From the NCBI RefSeq assembly GCF_020829595.1, contig NZ_JAIVFW010000007.1, forward strand, positions 118,155 to 182,154: a DNA stretch of 64,000 nt, written 5' to 3'. This document shows positions 18,195 through 27,155 of the stretch, one piece after another (position 1 is the first letter of the stretch; each line of letters starts with the position of its first letter). The DNA comes from Nostoc sp. CHAB 5844. GTDB taxonomy: Bacteria > Cyanobacteriota > Cyanobacteriia > Cyanobacteriales > Nostocaceae. The notes under the pieces were generated by a model. That model was given only the letters and a program-made list of their open reading frames with translations. It did not search any database and had not been told where the DNA came from. The translations under genes and the position numbers were made by a program.

Positions 18195-19166
18195 TTATCT
18201 CCAAAATAGGTTTATGCCGTATAGATATAGGGGTATACCTACAATGATATTGAAAGGGAAGGTCACAGCTAGAGCAGTGGAAACATACAGACTAGGATTA
18301 GCTTCCGGGACGGTTAGCCGCATAGCAGCTGGTACAGCAATGTAGGAAGCACTGGCACATAGTACCGAGAATAATAGGCTATCTCCTTGGGGCATTCCGA
18401 TCGCTTTTGCAATTAATAAAGCTATGCCAGCATTGAAAATTGGTACTAGTATCGCAAACAAAATCAAGAAAACCCCGGTTTTTTGCAAATCTTTTATTCT
18501 TCTGGCAGCCAATAGTCCCATATCTAACAAAAAGAACGTCAGCACACCATAAAACATATCTTGGGTAAAGGGTTTTAATGTTTGCCAACCGTGTTCTCCG
18601 GTGAGGACACCCATGAATAAGCTACCAACTAACAAAAATACAGAACTATTTAAGAAGGCTTCTTGTAATACTTCTGACCAATTAAATTCGCGATCGCTTT
18701 CATTTACTGTGAAAACATTAACTAATATTAAACCTACTACAATTGCTGGTGATTCCATTAGGGCAAGGGCTGCAACCATAAATCCATCAAAACTCATTCC
18801 CAGTTGAGTGAGGAAGGAACTAGCAGTAATAAAAGTCACAGCACTAATTGAACCATAAGTAGCTGCGATCGCTGCTGCATTGTAAGTATCTAACTTGATT
18901 CTAAGAATAAAAAATGTGTAAACCGGGACAACGCACGCCATTAACATCGCTGCCAAAAGGGTGAGGATAACTGCTTGATTAATGCCACTTTTGACCAGTT
19001 CCACACCACCTTTAAACCCGATCGCAAACAGTAAATATAAAGATAATAGTTTAGGTATAGGCGCAGGTATTTCTAAATCCGATTTAACTAATACTGCCAA
19101 AATCCCTAAAAAGAAAGCTAACACAGGTGGATTCAAGATGTTAGATACGATCAAGCTGACATCCAT
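18195..19166 (-). CDS. sbtA: Sodium-dependent bicarbonate transporter SbtA
   Basis: This cytoplasmic-membrane Na+/HCO3- symporter is induced under low CO2 in cyanobacteria. The protein is strongly hydrophobic with about 10 helices and typical segments PPVLAFFLGILAVLVKSDLE, YLLFAIGFKGGVEL and the C-terminal ASYIAVPAAMRL. A TTG start 18 bp upstream is possible. However, the sequence GGAGGAA lies about 9 bp before the ATG at 19166 and is a strong Shine-Dalgarno, so that start (323 residues) is chosen. It is transcribed toward cupA together with sbtB. Confidence 0.94.
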   Translation of the reverse strand: MDVSLIVSNILNPPVLAFFLGILAVLVKSDLEIPAPIPKLLSLYLLFAIGFKGGVELVKSGINQAVILTLLAAMLMACVVPVYTFFILRIKLDTYNAAAIAATYGSISAVTFITASSFLTQLGMSFDGFMVAALALMESPAIVVGLILVNVFTVNESDREFNWSEVLQEAFLNSSVFLLVGSLFMGVLTGEHGWQTLKPFTQDMFYGVLTFFLLDMGLLAARRIKDLQKTGVFLILFAILVPIFNAGIALLIAKAIGMPQGDSLLFSVLCASASYIAVPAAMRLTVPEANPSLYVSTALAVTFPFNIIVGIPLYLYGINLFWR

Positions 19167-19332
19167 ATTCCACCATTCCTCCAAAAATTAGCTAAATACT
19201 CATAAATAAGTTTAGGGTAATATCGTACACATCTAAAATTTTTTTGATGATTTGTACCCATTTGCAAAATAATTGCATCAGATGAATTCCTCAAAAGTTT
19301 ATCCTACAAGTGTTTTACAATCCCAAATTGGA

Positions 19333-19710
19333 TTAACGGCGATCGCGTTGCAGTTGCCAAATTGCTTTATCTATGCACCAATCAAGGCTGCGGTCTGGGT
19401 TTTTTCGGCGTTCACAATCAATTAGGCGGTTAGCTGTAGCAACATCGCCATGAACCAACCTCAGCAATTTTCGCCATTGCGGATGATGAATATTTCTGCC
19501 GCTAGATGGACGCGGAATTAGAAAGCTTAATATAGTTTTATCTTTATGTTGATGTATTGAGGTTTTTTTAGGGTAGTACTGTCTGGATGTTTTTTGATGG
19601 GTTTGTAAAACAAAGTAAGCTAACCGCAAAATGAATAACATGAGCATGAGCCAAAAAGACAAAATCACAAGTTCCATCAAATTTTCCAGGTAGATGCCTG
19701 ATTCCACCAT
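19333..19710 (-). CDS. Membrane-anchored protein with conserved basic C-terminal domain, unknown
   Basis: This 125-residue protein has one clear N-terminal membrane helix (about residues 13-34, LVILSFWLMLMLFILRLAY), a basic linker, and a compact C-terminal segment of about 45 residues (HPQWRKLLRLVHGDV, TANRLIDCERRKNPDRS and DWCIDKAIWQLQ). This C-terminal pattern looks like a small helical domain that I believe is conserved in cyanobacteria, but I cannot name it. An internal ATG at 19677 is an equally possible start. It is upstream of sbtA on the same strand, separated by 166 bp. Confidence 0.65.
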   Translation of the reverse strand: MVESGIYLENLMELVILSFWLMLMLFILRLAYFVLQTHQKTSRQYYPKKTSIHQHKDKTILSFLIPRPSSGRNIHHPQWRKLLRLVHGDVATANRLIDCERRKNPDRSLDWCIDKAIWQLQRDRR

Positions 19711-20082
19711 GCGAGCATTAGTTTGGTAAAAGCATCAGGAAATCTTCGCATTTGTTTTTGAAGCTTTCTTTGTAAACATCTTGCAGCCAGAAAAAATATT
19801 TTTTACTACAATCAGCACTTAGTATGGTATAATAACAGCCTTTATTTATATGAGCATTGCATAAATATGAGGTTTTTACCTAAAGCCTAAATAAATAAAA
19901 CTTATGAATTTTCTCACAAATTTCGGGGTTAGAGGCACAAAAGCCGATATTTGAGCGATCGCTACTATCTGACCTCGTTTATACACTTTTTGGACTCACA
20001 CATATATAATGCAAGCAAGTACTTGCATGAAACACAATAACTTAGCATCAAAGATAAATTAACTCATGCAAGGTTGATCAAA

Positions 20083-20253
20083 GTGACAACCGAGGTATTT
20101 GCAAATGCAGATTTAACGAAAGCTACCACCCATGAATTTGCTCTTGTGGCTGCGGTGAATGAAGGTAACTTTGCTTTAAAAGTGCTGAGGAGCCACTGCG
20201 ACCTTGCGGGTTTCCCGACTCCCTCAGTGGCGTTGCTGAGTGAGAAATATTAA
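20083..20253 (+). pseudogene. Short reading frame whose 3' half is supplied by a dispersed repeat
   Basis: A 56-codon frame from a GTG (preceded by AAGGTTGATCAAA) reads TTEVFANADLTKATTHEF, then ALVAAVNEGNFALK. It then crosses into the GTGCTGAGGAGCC repeat at 20182 and ends inside it. The first 33 codons look coding-like. The rest is repeat sequence, so this is probably the 5' remnant of a gene whose remainder was lost. I do not recognise the family. The rest of the 590-bp gap (19711-20300) has HIP1 sites and no other feature I can support. Confidence 0.4.
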
Positions 20254-20280
20254 CCTCTAGTCTCTAACCTCTAACCCAAG
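20182..20280 (+). repeat. Dispersed repeat copy upstream of the RND operon
   Basis: This is the second copy of the unit seen at 14931-15030. It starts with the same 19 bases, has a variable GC-rich centre, ends GTGGCGTTGCTGAGT, and has the same tail of CTCTAGTCTCTAACC-type heptamers. Confidence 0.75.
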
Positions 20281-20336
20281 CACCCCGATTTTTAGCCAAG
20301 TTGCTCAAGTTTAAGTTTATCAATGAGAAAACGAAA

Positions 20337-21902
20337 ATGTCTCAATCTGAGTTTCCTGATTCACAGTTTACGGTTGAAATAGAAAAGCCTGTGACTACGG
20401 ACTTTAATCAGGCTCAACAAACAGATTCTTCATCAGACCCAAAACCAATCTCCATACTAAATAAAAAGCGGCCTTGGCCTATCATTCTAGGCGTTGTTCT
20501 GTTAATTGCAGGTGTTGGAGCGGGTTGGCGATGGTGGCATCAAGCAAGTAATCCACCAACTGAGGCGGGAGCAGCGGCAGGTCAACCGATGGGAATTCCT
20601 GTGAAATTAGCCACTGTGAAAAATGCAACTATCCAGGAAAGTTCTGAATTTGTGGGAACTTTAGATGCACCACGCTCAGTTACTCTTAAACCAGAGATTG
20701 ACGGACGAATTACGCAGATTTTATACCAAGAAGGCGATCGCATCTCCCAAGGGCAAGTAGTAATTCGCCTGCAAAGTGATGATGCTCAAGCTCAGTTACT
20801 GCAAGCCAAAGCCTCACTAGAACAAGCCCAGGCGCGTCTAGCAGAACTCAAAGCAGGTACACGTTCTGAAGAAATTGCCCAAGCCAGAGCGCAGTTAGTT
20901 CAAGCTCAAGCTCGTTTGCGAGATGCTCAAACAGGAGCGCAGCCAGAAGAAATGGCGCAAGCCGAAGCCCAAATTGAGGCTGCTAAATCTGACCTAGAAC
21001 TAGCAAAGTCACGCGCCGAACGTTACGGAAAATTACAAAAACAAGGCGCAATTTCTGAAGATTTGATGGCAGGATATCTGAAAGAAGAACGTAGTGCCGC
21101 CGCCGCCTTAGTTGTAGCCCAGAAACGCCTTGAGCAACTCAGTAAAGGTAGAAGTTCAGATATCAATGAATTACAAGCAGCGGTTGAACAACAAAGACAG
21201 AACGTAAGGCAATTAGAAAATGGCCCGCGTCAAGAAGAAATTGCTCAAGCGCGATCACAAGTTACGCAAGCAGCTGCTCAAGTCAAAGCCGCTGAAGTCC
21301 AGTTGCAATACACTAATGTCCGCGCTCCCTTCACAGGTGTTGTTGGCGATATTCCTGTCAGAGTCGGAGAATTTGTTAGTAAAGCAGACGACCTCACCAC
21401 CTTGACCAGAAATGATTCCTTGGAATTAAACATATCTGTACCACTCACTCAAGCCAAGCAATTGCGTGTCGGCTTACCTGTACAAATGCTCGATGCCCAA
21501 GGTCAACCCACCGCTACAGGTAAAATCAGTTTCATTTCCCCCAATGCCAATTCTAATTCTCAAACAGTTTTGGCTAAAGCCACCTTTAGTAATGGCAGCA
21601 GACAACTACTGAATCGCCAGTTAGTCCAAACTAAAATCATTTGGGATGAACGCCCTGGAATTTTAGTTCCTGTCACAGCTGTGTCGCGCTTGGGTGGAGA
21701 AACATTTGTGTTTGTGGCGCAAGCACCAGAAAATCCCAAACCAGGAGCGCCATCCTTAGTAGCTCTCCAAAAACCAGTAAAGTTAGGAGCCATTGAAAGT
21801 AGTAATTACCAAGTACTGGAAGGACTGAAAGCAGGAGACAAAATCGTAGTTTCTGGGATTCTCAACCTCACCAACAACGCTCCTATAACTCCCACTCCCT
21901 AA
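20337..21902 (+). CDS. RND efflux periplasmic adaptor (HlyD/AcrA family)
   Basis: This 521-residue membrane-fusion protein of a tripartite efflux system starts at the ATG at 20337; an upstream in-frame TTG is less likely. One N-terminal membrane anchor (WPIILGVVLLIAGVGAG) is followed by the biotinyl-lipoyl half-motif around LKPEIDGRITQILYQEGDRI. A very long coiled coil comes next, with ARAQLVQAQARL-type repeats over about 160 residues, then the second lipoyl half (QLQYTNVRAPFTGVVGDI) and beta-barrel and membrane-proximal domains ending in LKAGDKIVVSGI. The hairpin is longer than in AcrA. The pump gene follows after 100 bp, so the two act together. No outer-membrane TolC gene is in the window. 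Confidence 0.93.
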   Translation: MSQSEFPDSQFTVEIEKPVTTDFNQAQQTDSSSDPKPISILNKKRPWPIILGVVLLIAGVGAGWRWWHQASNPPTEAGAAAGQPMGIPVKLATVKNATIQESSEFVGTLDAPRSVTLKPEIDGRITQILYQEGDRISQGQVVIRLQSDDAQAQLLQAKASLEQAQARLAELKAGTRSEEIAQARAQLVQAQARLRDAQTGAQPEEMAQAEAQIEAAKSDLELAKSRAERYGKLQKQGAISEDLMAGYLKEERSAAAALVVAQKRLEQLSKGRSSDINELQAAVEQQRQNVRQLENGPRQEEIAQARSQVTQAAAQVKAAEVQLQYTNVRAPFTGVVGDIPVRVGEFVSKADDLTTLTRNDSLELNISVPLTQAKQLRVGLPVQMLDAQGQPTATGKISFISPNANSNSQTVLAKATFSNGSRQLLNRQLVQTKIIWDERPGILVPVTAVSRLGGETFVFVAQAPENPKPGAPSLVALQKPVKLGAIESSNYQVLEGLKAGDKIVVSGILNLTNNAPITPTP

Positions 21903-22002
21903 TACAAAAAGGCAAAAGGCAAAAGGCAAAAAGCAAAAGATTCTTGTCTTTTTACTTTTACCTTTTAACTTTTGACTTGCAAATCCTCACTTCCTAATAC
22001 CT

Positions 22003-25000
22003 ATGTTTGTTGATTTCTTCATCAAGCGACCAGTCTTTGCTACGGTCTGTGCAATCATTATCCTGCTGGTGGGATTAATTAGTATTCCCACACTGCCCAT
22101 CGCCCAGTTTCCAGATATTAGTCCTACACAAGTCAGTGTGACAGCAAACTACAGTGGAGCCAGTGCCGAAATAGTAGAAAGCGGCATCACTAATATTTTA
22201 GAAAGACAAATTAATGGAGTTGAAGGTCTAAGATATATGACCTCCAGCAGCAGTAACGATGGTACTAGTAACATTACAATTACCTTCGATGCCTCAAGAG
22301 ATAAAGATTTGGCTGCTGTTGATGTGCAGAATCGGGTTTCCATTGCTGAAGCACAATTACCAGACGTAGTGCAGCGTACAGGAGTTAGGGTAAACAAGCA
22401 ATCTGACAATATTCTTTTAGGAATTGGTTTATATACAGAAAATAAAGAGTATGACAACACGTTTTTGAGTAACTATGCTGACCTGTACGTTGCAGATACG
22501 CTCAAAAGAGTTAAAGGCGTAGGTGAGGTACGAATTTTTGGTGAACGCCGCTATGCGATGCGCCTGTGGTTAGATCCGAATCGGTTAGCTTCTCGCGGAT
22601 TGACAACAGAAGATGTGACTACAGCGCTGGCGCAACAAAACTTGCAAGTTGGTGCGGGGAGAATTGGACAAGAACCTGCTCCCAAGGGACAACAGTATCA
22701 AATTGATGTGCGTGCTGCCAGCCGACTCACAGAAACAGCAGAATTTGAAGAAATCGTCATCAAAACAGAAGATGATGGGACTTTAGTCAAACTCAAAGAT
22801 GTCGGTCGAGCCGAATTAGGAGCAGAAGATTACAACACATTTCTGCGATATCGGGGTAAGGATGCTGTAGGGTTGGGTATCAATCAAGTTCCTGGGAGTA
22901 ATGCTTTAGATGTGGCCAAGGGAGTAAAAGCTGCAATAGCGGAACTTGCTCCGAGTTTTCCACCAGGGATAAAATACGAGGTCGCTTTTGACACAACTAT
23001 GTTTGTGGAAGAATCTTTAGCAGAAGTAGTTAAGTCTCTTTTTGAATCAGTGGTGCTGGTTGTCATTGTCATTTTCTTATTTTTACAAGATTGGCGAACT
23101 ACCCTTATTCCTGCACTCACGATTCCCTTTTCTTTAGTGGGGACGTTTGCTTTTGTTAAAGCTTTTAATTTTTCGATTAATAGTTTGACCTTGTTTGGTT
23201 TGACTCTCGGAACGGGGATGGTGGTAGATGATGCGATCGTTGTAGTTGAACAAATCAGTCGTTTTATTCAAGATAAAGGTATAAAACCCCGTCGCGCTGC
23301 TAGTGAATCAATGGCGGAATTAATTGGTGCAGTCATCGCTACTTCCTTAGTGTTGATGGCAGTGTTTATACCAGTGGCGTTCTTCCCAGGAACTACAGGC
23401 GCACTATATCAACAATTTGCGCTCACAATCGCCTTTTCCATTGCCATTTCTACTTTTATAGCTTTGACGCTCACACCTTCGTTGTGTGCTTTGCTACTGC
23501 GTCAAGGACAAAGACCTACAGGTTGGATCGGTTGGATTTTTGACCAGATTAACAGATTTTTGGAATGGATAAGACAGGGATATCAGCGATCGCTCAGTTT
23601 TCTCACACGCATTAAAAGCGTCATTATTGGACTATTTATCGTTTCTTTAGGAATGACAGCTTGGCTTTATACAATAGTGCCGACAGCCTTTCTCCCCGAA
23701 GAAGACCAAGGTTATTTCATCACAATTATTCAAGGGCCACAAGGGGTTTCACTGCAATACACCAGTGATGTGATGGCCAAAGTCGAACAGGAAATTCTGC
23801 AAATTCCCGAAGTACTGGGAACTTTTGCTGTCGGTGGCTTTGGTTTCGGTGGTAGTACTGCTAACAGTGGTATTATTTTTACTACATTAAAGCCTTGGGA
23901 TGAGCGGGAAAAACCAGATCAGACGGTACAAGCCCTCATCGGCAAATTGCAGGGCAAATTATTTGGTATCCCAGAAGCGAGAATCTTTGCGGTGAATCCT
24001 CCAGCAATTCAAGGGTTAGGCAATTTTGGTGGTTTTACCTTTCAACTGCAAGACCGCAGAGGTAATGGAGGTTTAGACAACTTAGTCCAAACGATGGGTC
24101 AATTGCTAGGCCGTGGTAATCAAACACCAGGATTACAAGGTGTATTTACCACCTTTGCCGCTAATACACCCCAGTTACTTGTAGAAGTAGACCGCAACAA
24201 AACAAATGCACTGCAAGTTAATGTAGACGATATCTTTACCACCCTACAAACTGCTTTAGGGTCGCAATATGTCAACGACTTCAACCTCCAGCAACGTAAC
24301 TATCGGGTGTATGTCCAAGCAGATGAACAGTTTCGTTCTAACCCTAAAGATATTGGGCAGCTATATGTTCGTTCTCTCAAAAATCAAATGATTCCTTTGA
24401 GTAACTTAGTAAAAATTACGCCTACCACAGGCGCACAAACAATTAATCATTACAATCTGTTTCGTTCAATTGAAATCAATGGTGCTGCTGCACCTGGCTT
24501 TAGTTCTGGAGACGCTATCCAAAAAATGGAACAAGTAGCTCAACAAGTTTTACCAGCAGGGTATGGTTACGAATGGTCAGGCACAGCACTAGAAGAACTA
24601 GCATCTGGCGGTTTAGCACCAATTATTTTTGGTTTAGGATTGGTCTTTGTGTTCTTAGTACTAGCTGCTCAGTATGAAAATTACATCGACCCTTTGATTA
24701 TTATGCTGTCAGTGCCTTTAGCGATTTTTGGCGCACTGTTAGCACAGTTAATGCGGGGTTTTCCTAACGATGTGTACTGTCAAATTGGTCTAGTAATGTT
24801 GATTGGTTTAGCAAGTAAAAATGCGATTTTGATTGTGGAATTTGCTAACCAGTTACGAGACCAAGGACTTTCGATTACCAAAGCAGTAATTGAAGCTTCT
24901 CAAGAACGGTTACGTCCAATTTTGATGACTGCTTTTTCTACTCTTTTGGGGATTTTTCCCTTAGCTGTGGCTACAGGTGCAGGTGCAGGAAGTCGTCAAT

Positions 25001-25140
25001 CTTTGGGGACAGCTGTATTTGGTGGAATGTTAATTGCCACATTCTTGAGTTTGTTTGTAGTACCTATTTTGTACATTGTGATTAAGTCACTGACAGAACA
25101 TTTTATTAAACCGCGTCAAGATGAAACAATGTACGAATAA
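22003..25140 (+). CDS. RND efflux pump, HAE1/AcrB family
   Basis: This 1045-residue inner-membrane proton-driven exporter has the normal family length. Visible hallmarks are the N-terminal helix FFIKRPVFATVCAIIILLVG, the periplasmic segment GASAEIVESGITNILERQIN, the helix-4 motif GTGMVVDDAIVVVEQISR with two adjacent Asp residues for proton relay, and the second-half helix LVMLIGLASKNAILIVEFANQ with the conserved Lys. Substrate cannot be told from sequence. It forms an operon with the adaptor gene upstream, and the intervening 100 bp holds AAAAGGCAAAAGGC-type repeats. Confidence 0.95.
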   Translation: MFVDFFIKRPVFATVCAIIILLVGLISIPTLPIAQFPDISPTQVSVTANYSGASAEIVESGITNILERQINGVEGLRYMTSSSSNDGTSNITITFDASRDKDLAAVDVQNRVSIAEAQLPDVVQRTGVRVNKQSDNILLGIGLYTENKEYDNTFLSNYADLYVADTLKRVKGVGEVRIFGERRYAMRLWLDPNRLASRGLTTEDVTTALAQQNLQVGAGRIGQEPAPKGQQYQIDVRAASRLTETAEFEEIVIKTEDDGTLVKLKDVGRAELGAEDYNTFLRYRGKDAVGLGINQVPGSNALDVAKGVKAAIAELAPSFPPGIKYEVAFDTTMFVEESLAEVVKSLFESVVLVVIVIFLFLQDWRTTLIPALTIPFSLVGTFAFVKAFNFSINSLTLFGLTLGTGMVVDDAIVVVEQISRFIQDKGIKPRRAASESMAELIGAVIATSLVLMAVFIPVAFFPGTTGALYQQFALTIAFSIAISTFIALTLTPSLCALLLRQGQRPTGWIGWIFDQINRFLEWIRQGYQRSLSFLTRIKSVIIGLFIVSLGMTAWLYTIVPTAFLPEEDQGYFITIIQGPQGVSLQYTSDVMAKVEQEILQIPEVLGTFAVGGFGFGGSTANSGIIFTTLKPWDEREKPDQTVQALIGKLQGKLFGIPEARIFAVNPPAIQGLGNFGGFTFQLQDRRGNGGLDNLVQTMGQLLGRGNQTPGLQGVFTTFAANTPQLLVEVDRNKTNALQVNVDDIFTTLQTALGSQYVNDFNLQQRNYRVYVQADEQFRSNPKDIGQLYVRSLKNQMIPLSNLVKITPTTGAQTINHYNLFRSIEINGAAAPGFSSGDAIQKMEQVAQQVLPAGYGYEWSGTALEELASGGLAPIIFGLGLVFVFLVLAAQYENYIDPLIIMLSVPLAIFGALLAQLMRGFPNDVYCQIGLVMLIGLASKNAILIVEFANQLRDQGLSITKAVIEASQERLRPILMTAFSTLLGIFPLAVATGAGAGSRQSLGTAVFGGMLIATFLSLFVVPILYIVIKSLTEHFIKPRQDETMYE

Positions 25141-25186
25141 AGAAATAGAGAGGATGTTAAAAATTTCCAACAAACAAATTGTCCAT

Positions 25187-25244
25187 CTTGTGGGGTGGGA
25201 CGGAAAGCCCGCCGTAGGACGTGTGGGGACACCCATCCCACAAG
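25187..25244. terminator. Hairpin repeat after the RND operon
   Basis: Outer stem CTTGTGGGGTGGG (25187-25199) pairs with CCCATCCCACAAG (25232-25244) with a single mismatch. It lies 47 bp past the pump stop codon. It may work as a terminator and is also likely a dispersed repeat. The remainder of the gap to murF (25245-25421) shows no coding feature. Confidence 0.5.
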
Positions 25245-25421
25245 AAAATTTAGGATATTTTTTATTTGTCATACCTGGTATGACTCTTTTATTTTTACTC
25301 TGGTGACTCCAGCCATGAATGTCTGCTCATATTTATTCCTTATTTATCTCTATCATTTTTTTAGTAAAAATACTATTCCCCTGTTTCATGCGTCCTAGTG
25401 TACGCAGTTTATGATGGCTAC

Positions 25422-26777
25422 TTAATTCTTCAATTCTGTTCGTAATTGATTGACAACACGATCCAATCCCACAGAATGAGCAGCTTTAAATAAAACCCGA
25501 TCGCCTGCTTGAATAAATGTTTTGAGTCGCGCTGCTAAATCGCCATGACTTGCGAAGCACTCTGAAGGTATGCCGGCGGCACTTTGAGCGATCGCTTCGG
25601 CATCTTGTCCATCTACTAAAACTAGTAAACCATCTAAATTCAAGTTGCGTACAGTTTCACCAACTTTTTGGTGTAATTGTGGCGATCGCTCTCCTAATTC
25701 TTTCATTGCTCCCAAGACGGCAATTTTCCGCTTTCCGGGAGTGTCTGCCAATAACTGCAACGCTGCTAACATTGCTTCTGGTGCAGCATTATAAGTCTCA
25801 TCTAAGAATACAACATCATTAGGCAAAGCATAACGTTGCGATCGCCCGCTAGGCATATCCACTATCACACCAGTTTTTAAGGTAGACCAATCAATTCCCA
25901 GCACCTTCGCTACTGCTAAAGCTGCTAAAAAATTCGTCGCATTATGCCGACCAACCAGAGGTAAAGGTAATTTGATGCCTGCGACTTCTATTGTTTCGCT
26001 ATCAATCAAGTTTCCTGGGATGTCACCGCCAGATAAACCATAAGTTAACACTTCACCCGACCAAACTTTTTTAGCTGTAGCGATTAATAAAGGATTATCG
26101 TAGTTGAGAATTGCCACGCTATCTTTGGGCATTTCGGCTAATAACTCACATTTTGCCGCAGCGATCGCCTCTTCTGAACCCAGCAACTCAATATGCGCTG
26201 TGCCAACATTGGTAATTACACCAATTGTCGGCTTGGCGATGTGCGTGAGTTCGGCAATTTGCCCTCTACCTCGCATCGCCATCTCAATCACGGCATAGTT
26301 GTGTTCTGTATTTAGTTCTAGGAGAGTTTTTGGTACACCAATTTCATTATTGAAATTCCCGTAAGTCTTATGTACTCTGCCTTGGGTAGCTAAAACTGCC
26401 GTGATTAATTCTTTGGTTGTAGTTTTACCCACAGAACCCGTTACCCCAACGACTGGGATATCAAAGCGATCGCGCCACCATCTGCCGATTTTTTGATAAG
26501 CTGCTAGAGTATTTTGTACCTGTAACACAGGGAATCCAGGATTTTCGTAGTCAAAATCGACAATTGCTGCTAATGCACCTTTAGAGATCGCTGTTGAGAC
26601 AAAATTATGTCCATCAAACTTTTCGCCACGTAAAGCTAGGAATACTTCGCCTGGTTGAAGGATGCGTGTATCTGTTTGGATACCGCTGCTGACTTGTGCT
26701 AAAGCAGCTTCAGATATATTGCTAGATTCAGCAGAGAGAATTTGCACCAATTGGGAGAGGGTAGTATACCAAGGCAT
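25422..26777 (-). CDS. murF: UDP-N-acetylmuramoyl-tripeptide--D-alanyl-D-alanine ligase
   Basis: This cytoplasmic peptidoglycan enzyme adds D-Ala-D-Ala to UDP-MurNAc-tripeptide. The 451-residue protein has the N-terminal substrate domain (DTRILQPGEVFLALRGEKFDGH, up to about residue 105). The central ATPase domain has P-loop GVTGSVGKTT (111-120) and NFNNEIGVPKTLL, followed by TNVGTAHIELLGS. The C-terminal domain contains DETYNAAPEAMLAAL. Length and order are typical. It stands alone here and converges on the RND operon. Confidence 0.96.
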   Translation of the reverse strand: MPWYTTLSQLVQILSAESSNISEAALAQVSSGIQTDTRILQPGEVFLALRGEKFDGHNFVSTAISKGALAAIVDFDYENPGFPVLQVQNTLAAYQKIGRWWRDRFDIPVVGVTGSVGKTTTKELITAVLATQGRVHKTYGNFNNEIGVPKTLLELNTEHNYAVIEMAMRGRGQIAELTHIAKPTIGVITNVGTAHIELLGSEEAIAAAKCELLAEMPKDSVAILNYDNPLLIATAKKVWSGEVLTYGLSGGDIPGNLIDSETIEVAGIKLPLPLVGRHNATNFLAALAVAKVLGIDWSTLKTGVIVDMPSGRSQRYALPNDVVFLDETYNAAPEAMLAALQLLADTPGKRKIAVLGAMKELGERSPQLHQKVGETVRNLNLDGLLVLVDGQDAEAIAQSAAGIPSECFASHGDLAARLKTFIQAGDRVLFKAAHSVGLDRVVNQLRTELKN

Positions 26778-27155
26778 GATAACTATTTTGCAATGACTTT
26801 ATAACGAAATGATTATCTGTTTTATTGCCTAAATCGTCCACAAAGCAGACAACCACAAAATTTTTTTATCGTATAATTCTTGTGTCAAAAATATAAAGCA
26901 ACATACTTTTTTCCTAATGGTGTAATTTTAGGCGATCGCCATTGAATAACTAATTTTCATGCCCAAAAGCCTTTTGGTCTATATAACCGGGACAAATTAT
27001 ACATCACTGCCTAATTTTTTCATGAGTTAGAGGCTTGACAAAGGGTTACTAAATAATACCTATATTCAATGTTTTGTCTTTAACTCTTCGCGCTAACTGA
27101 GTACTCAAAAATTCAAACACAGCATTACTTACCTACATCAACGACAGAGGAAGAC
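26778..27155. promoter_or_regulatory. Divergent region, murF versus sucrose-phosphate synthase
   Basis: This 378-bp AT-rich gap carries promoters for both flanking genes. A GAGGAAG Shine-Dalgarno precedes the sps ATG by about 4-10 bp. One GCGATCGCC site is at 26933. I see no hairpin or repeat worth naming and could not assign -10/-35 boxes with confidence. Confidence 0.45.
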
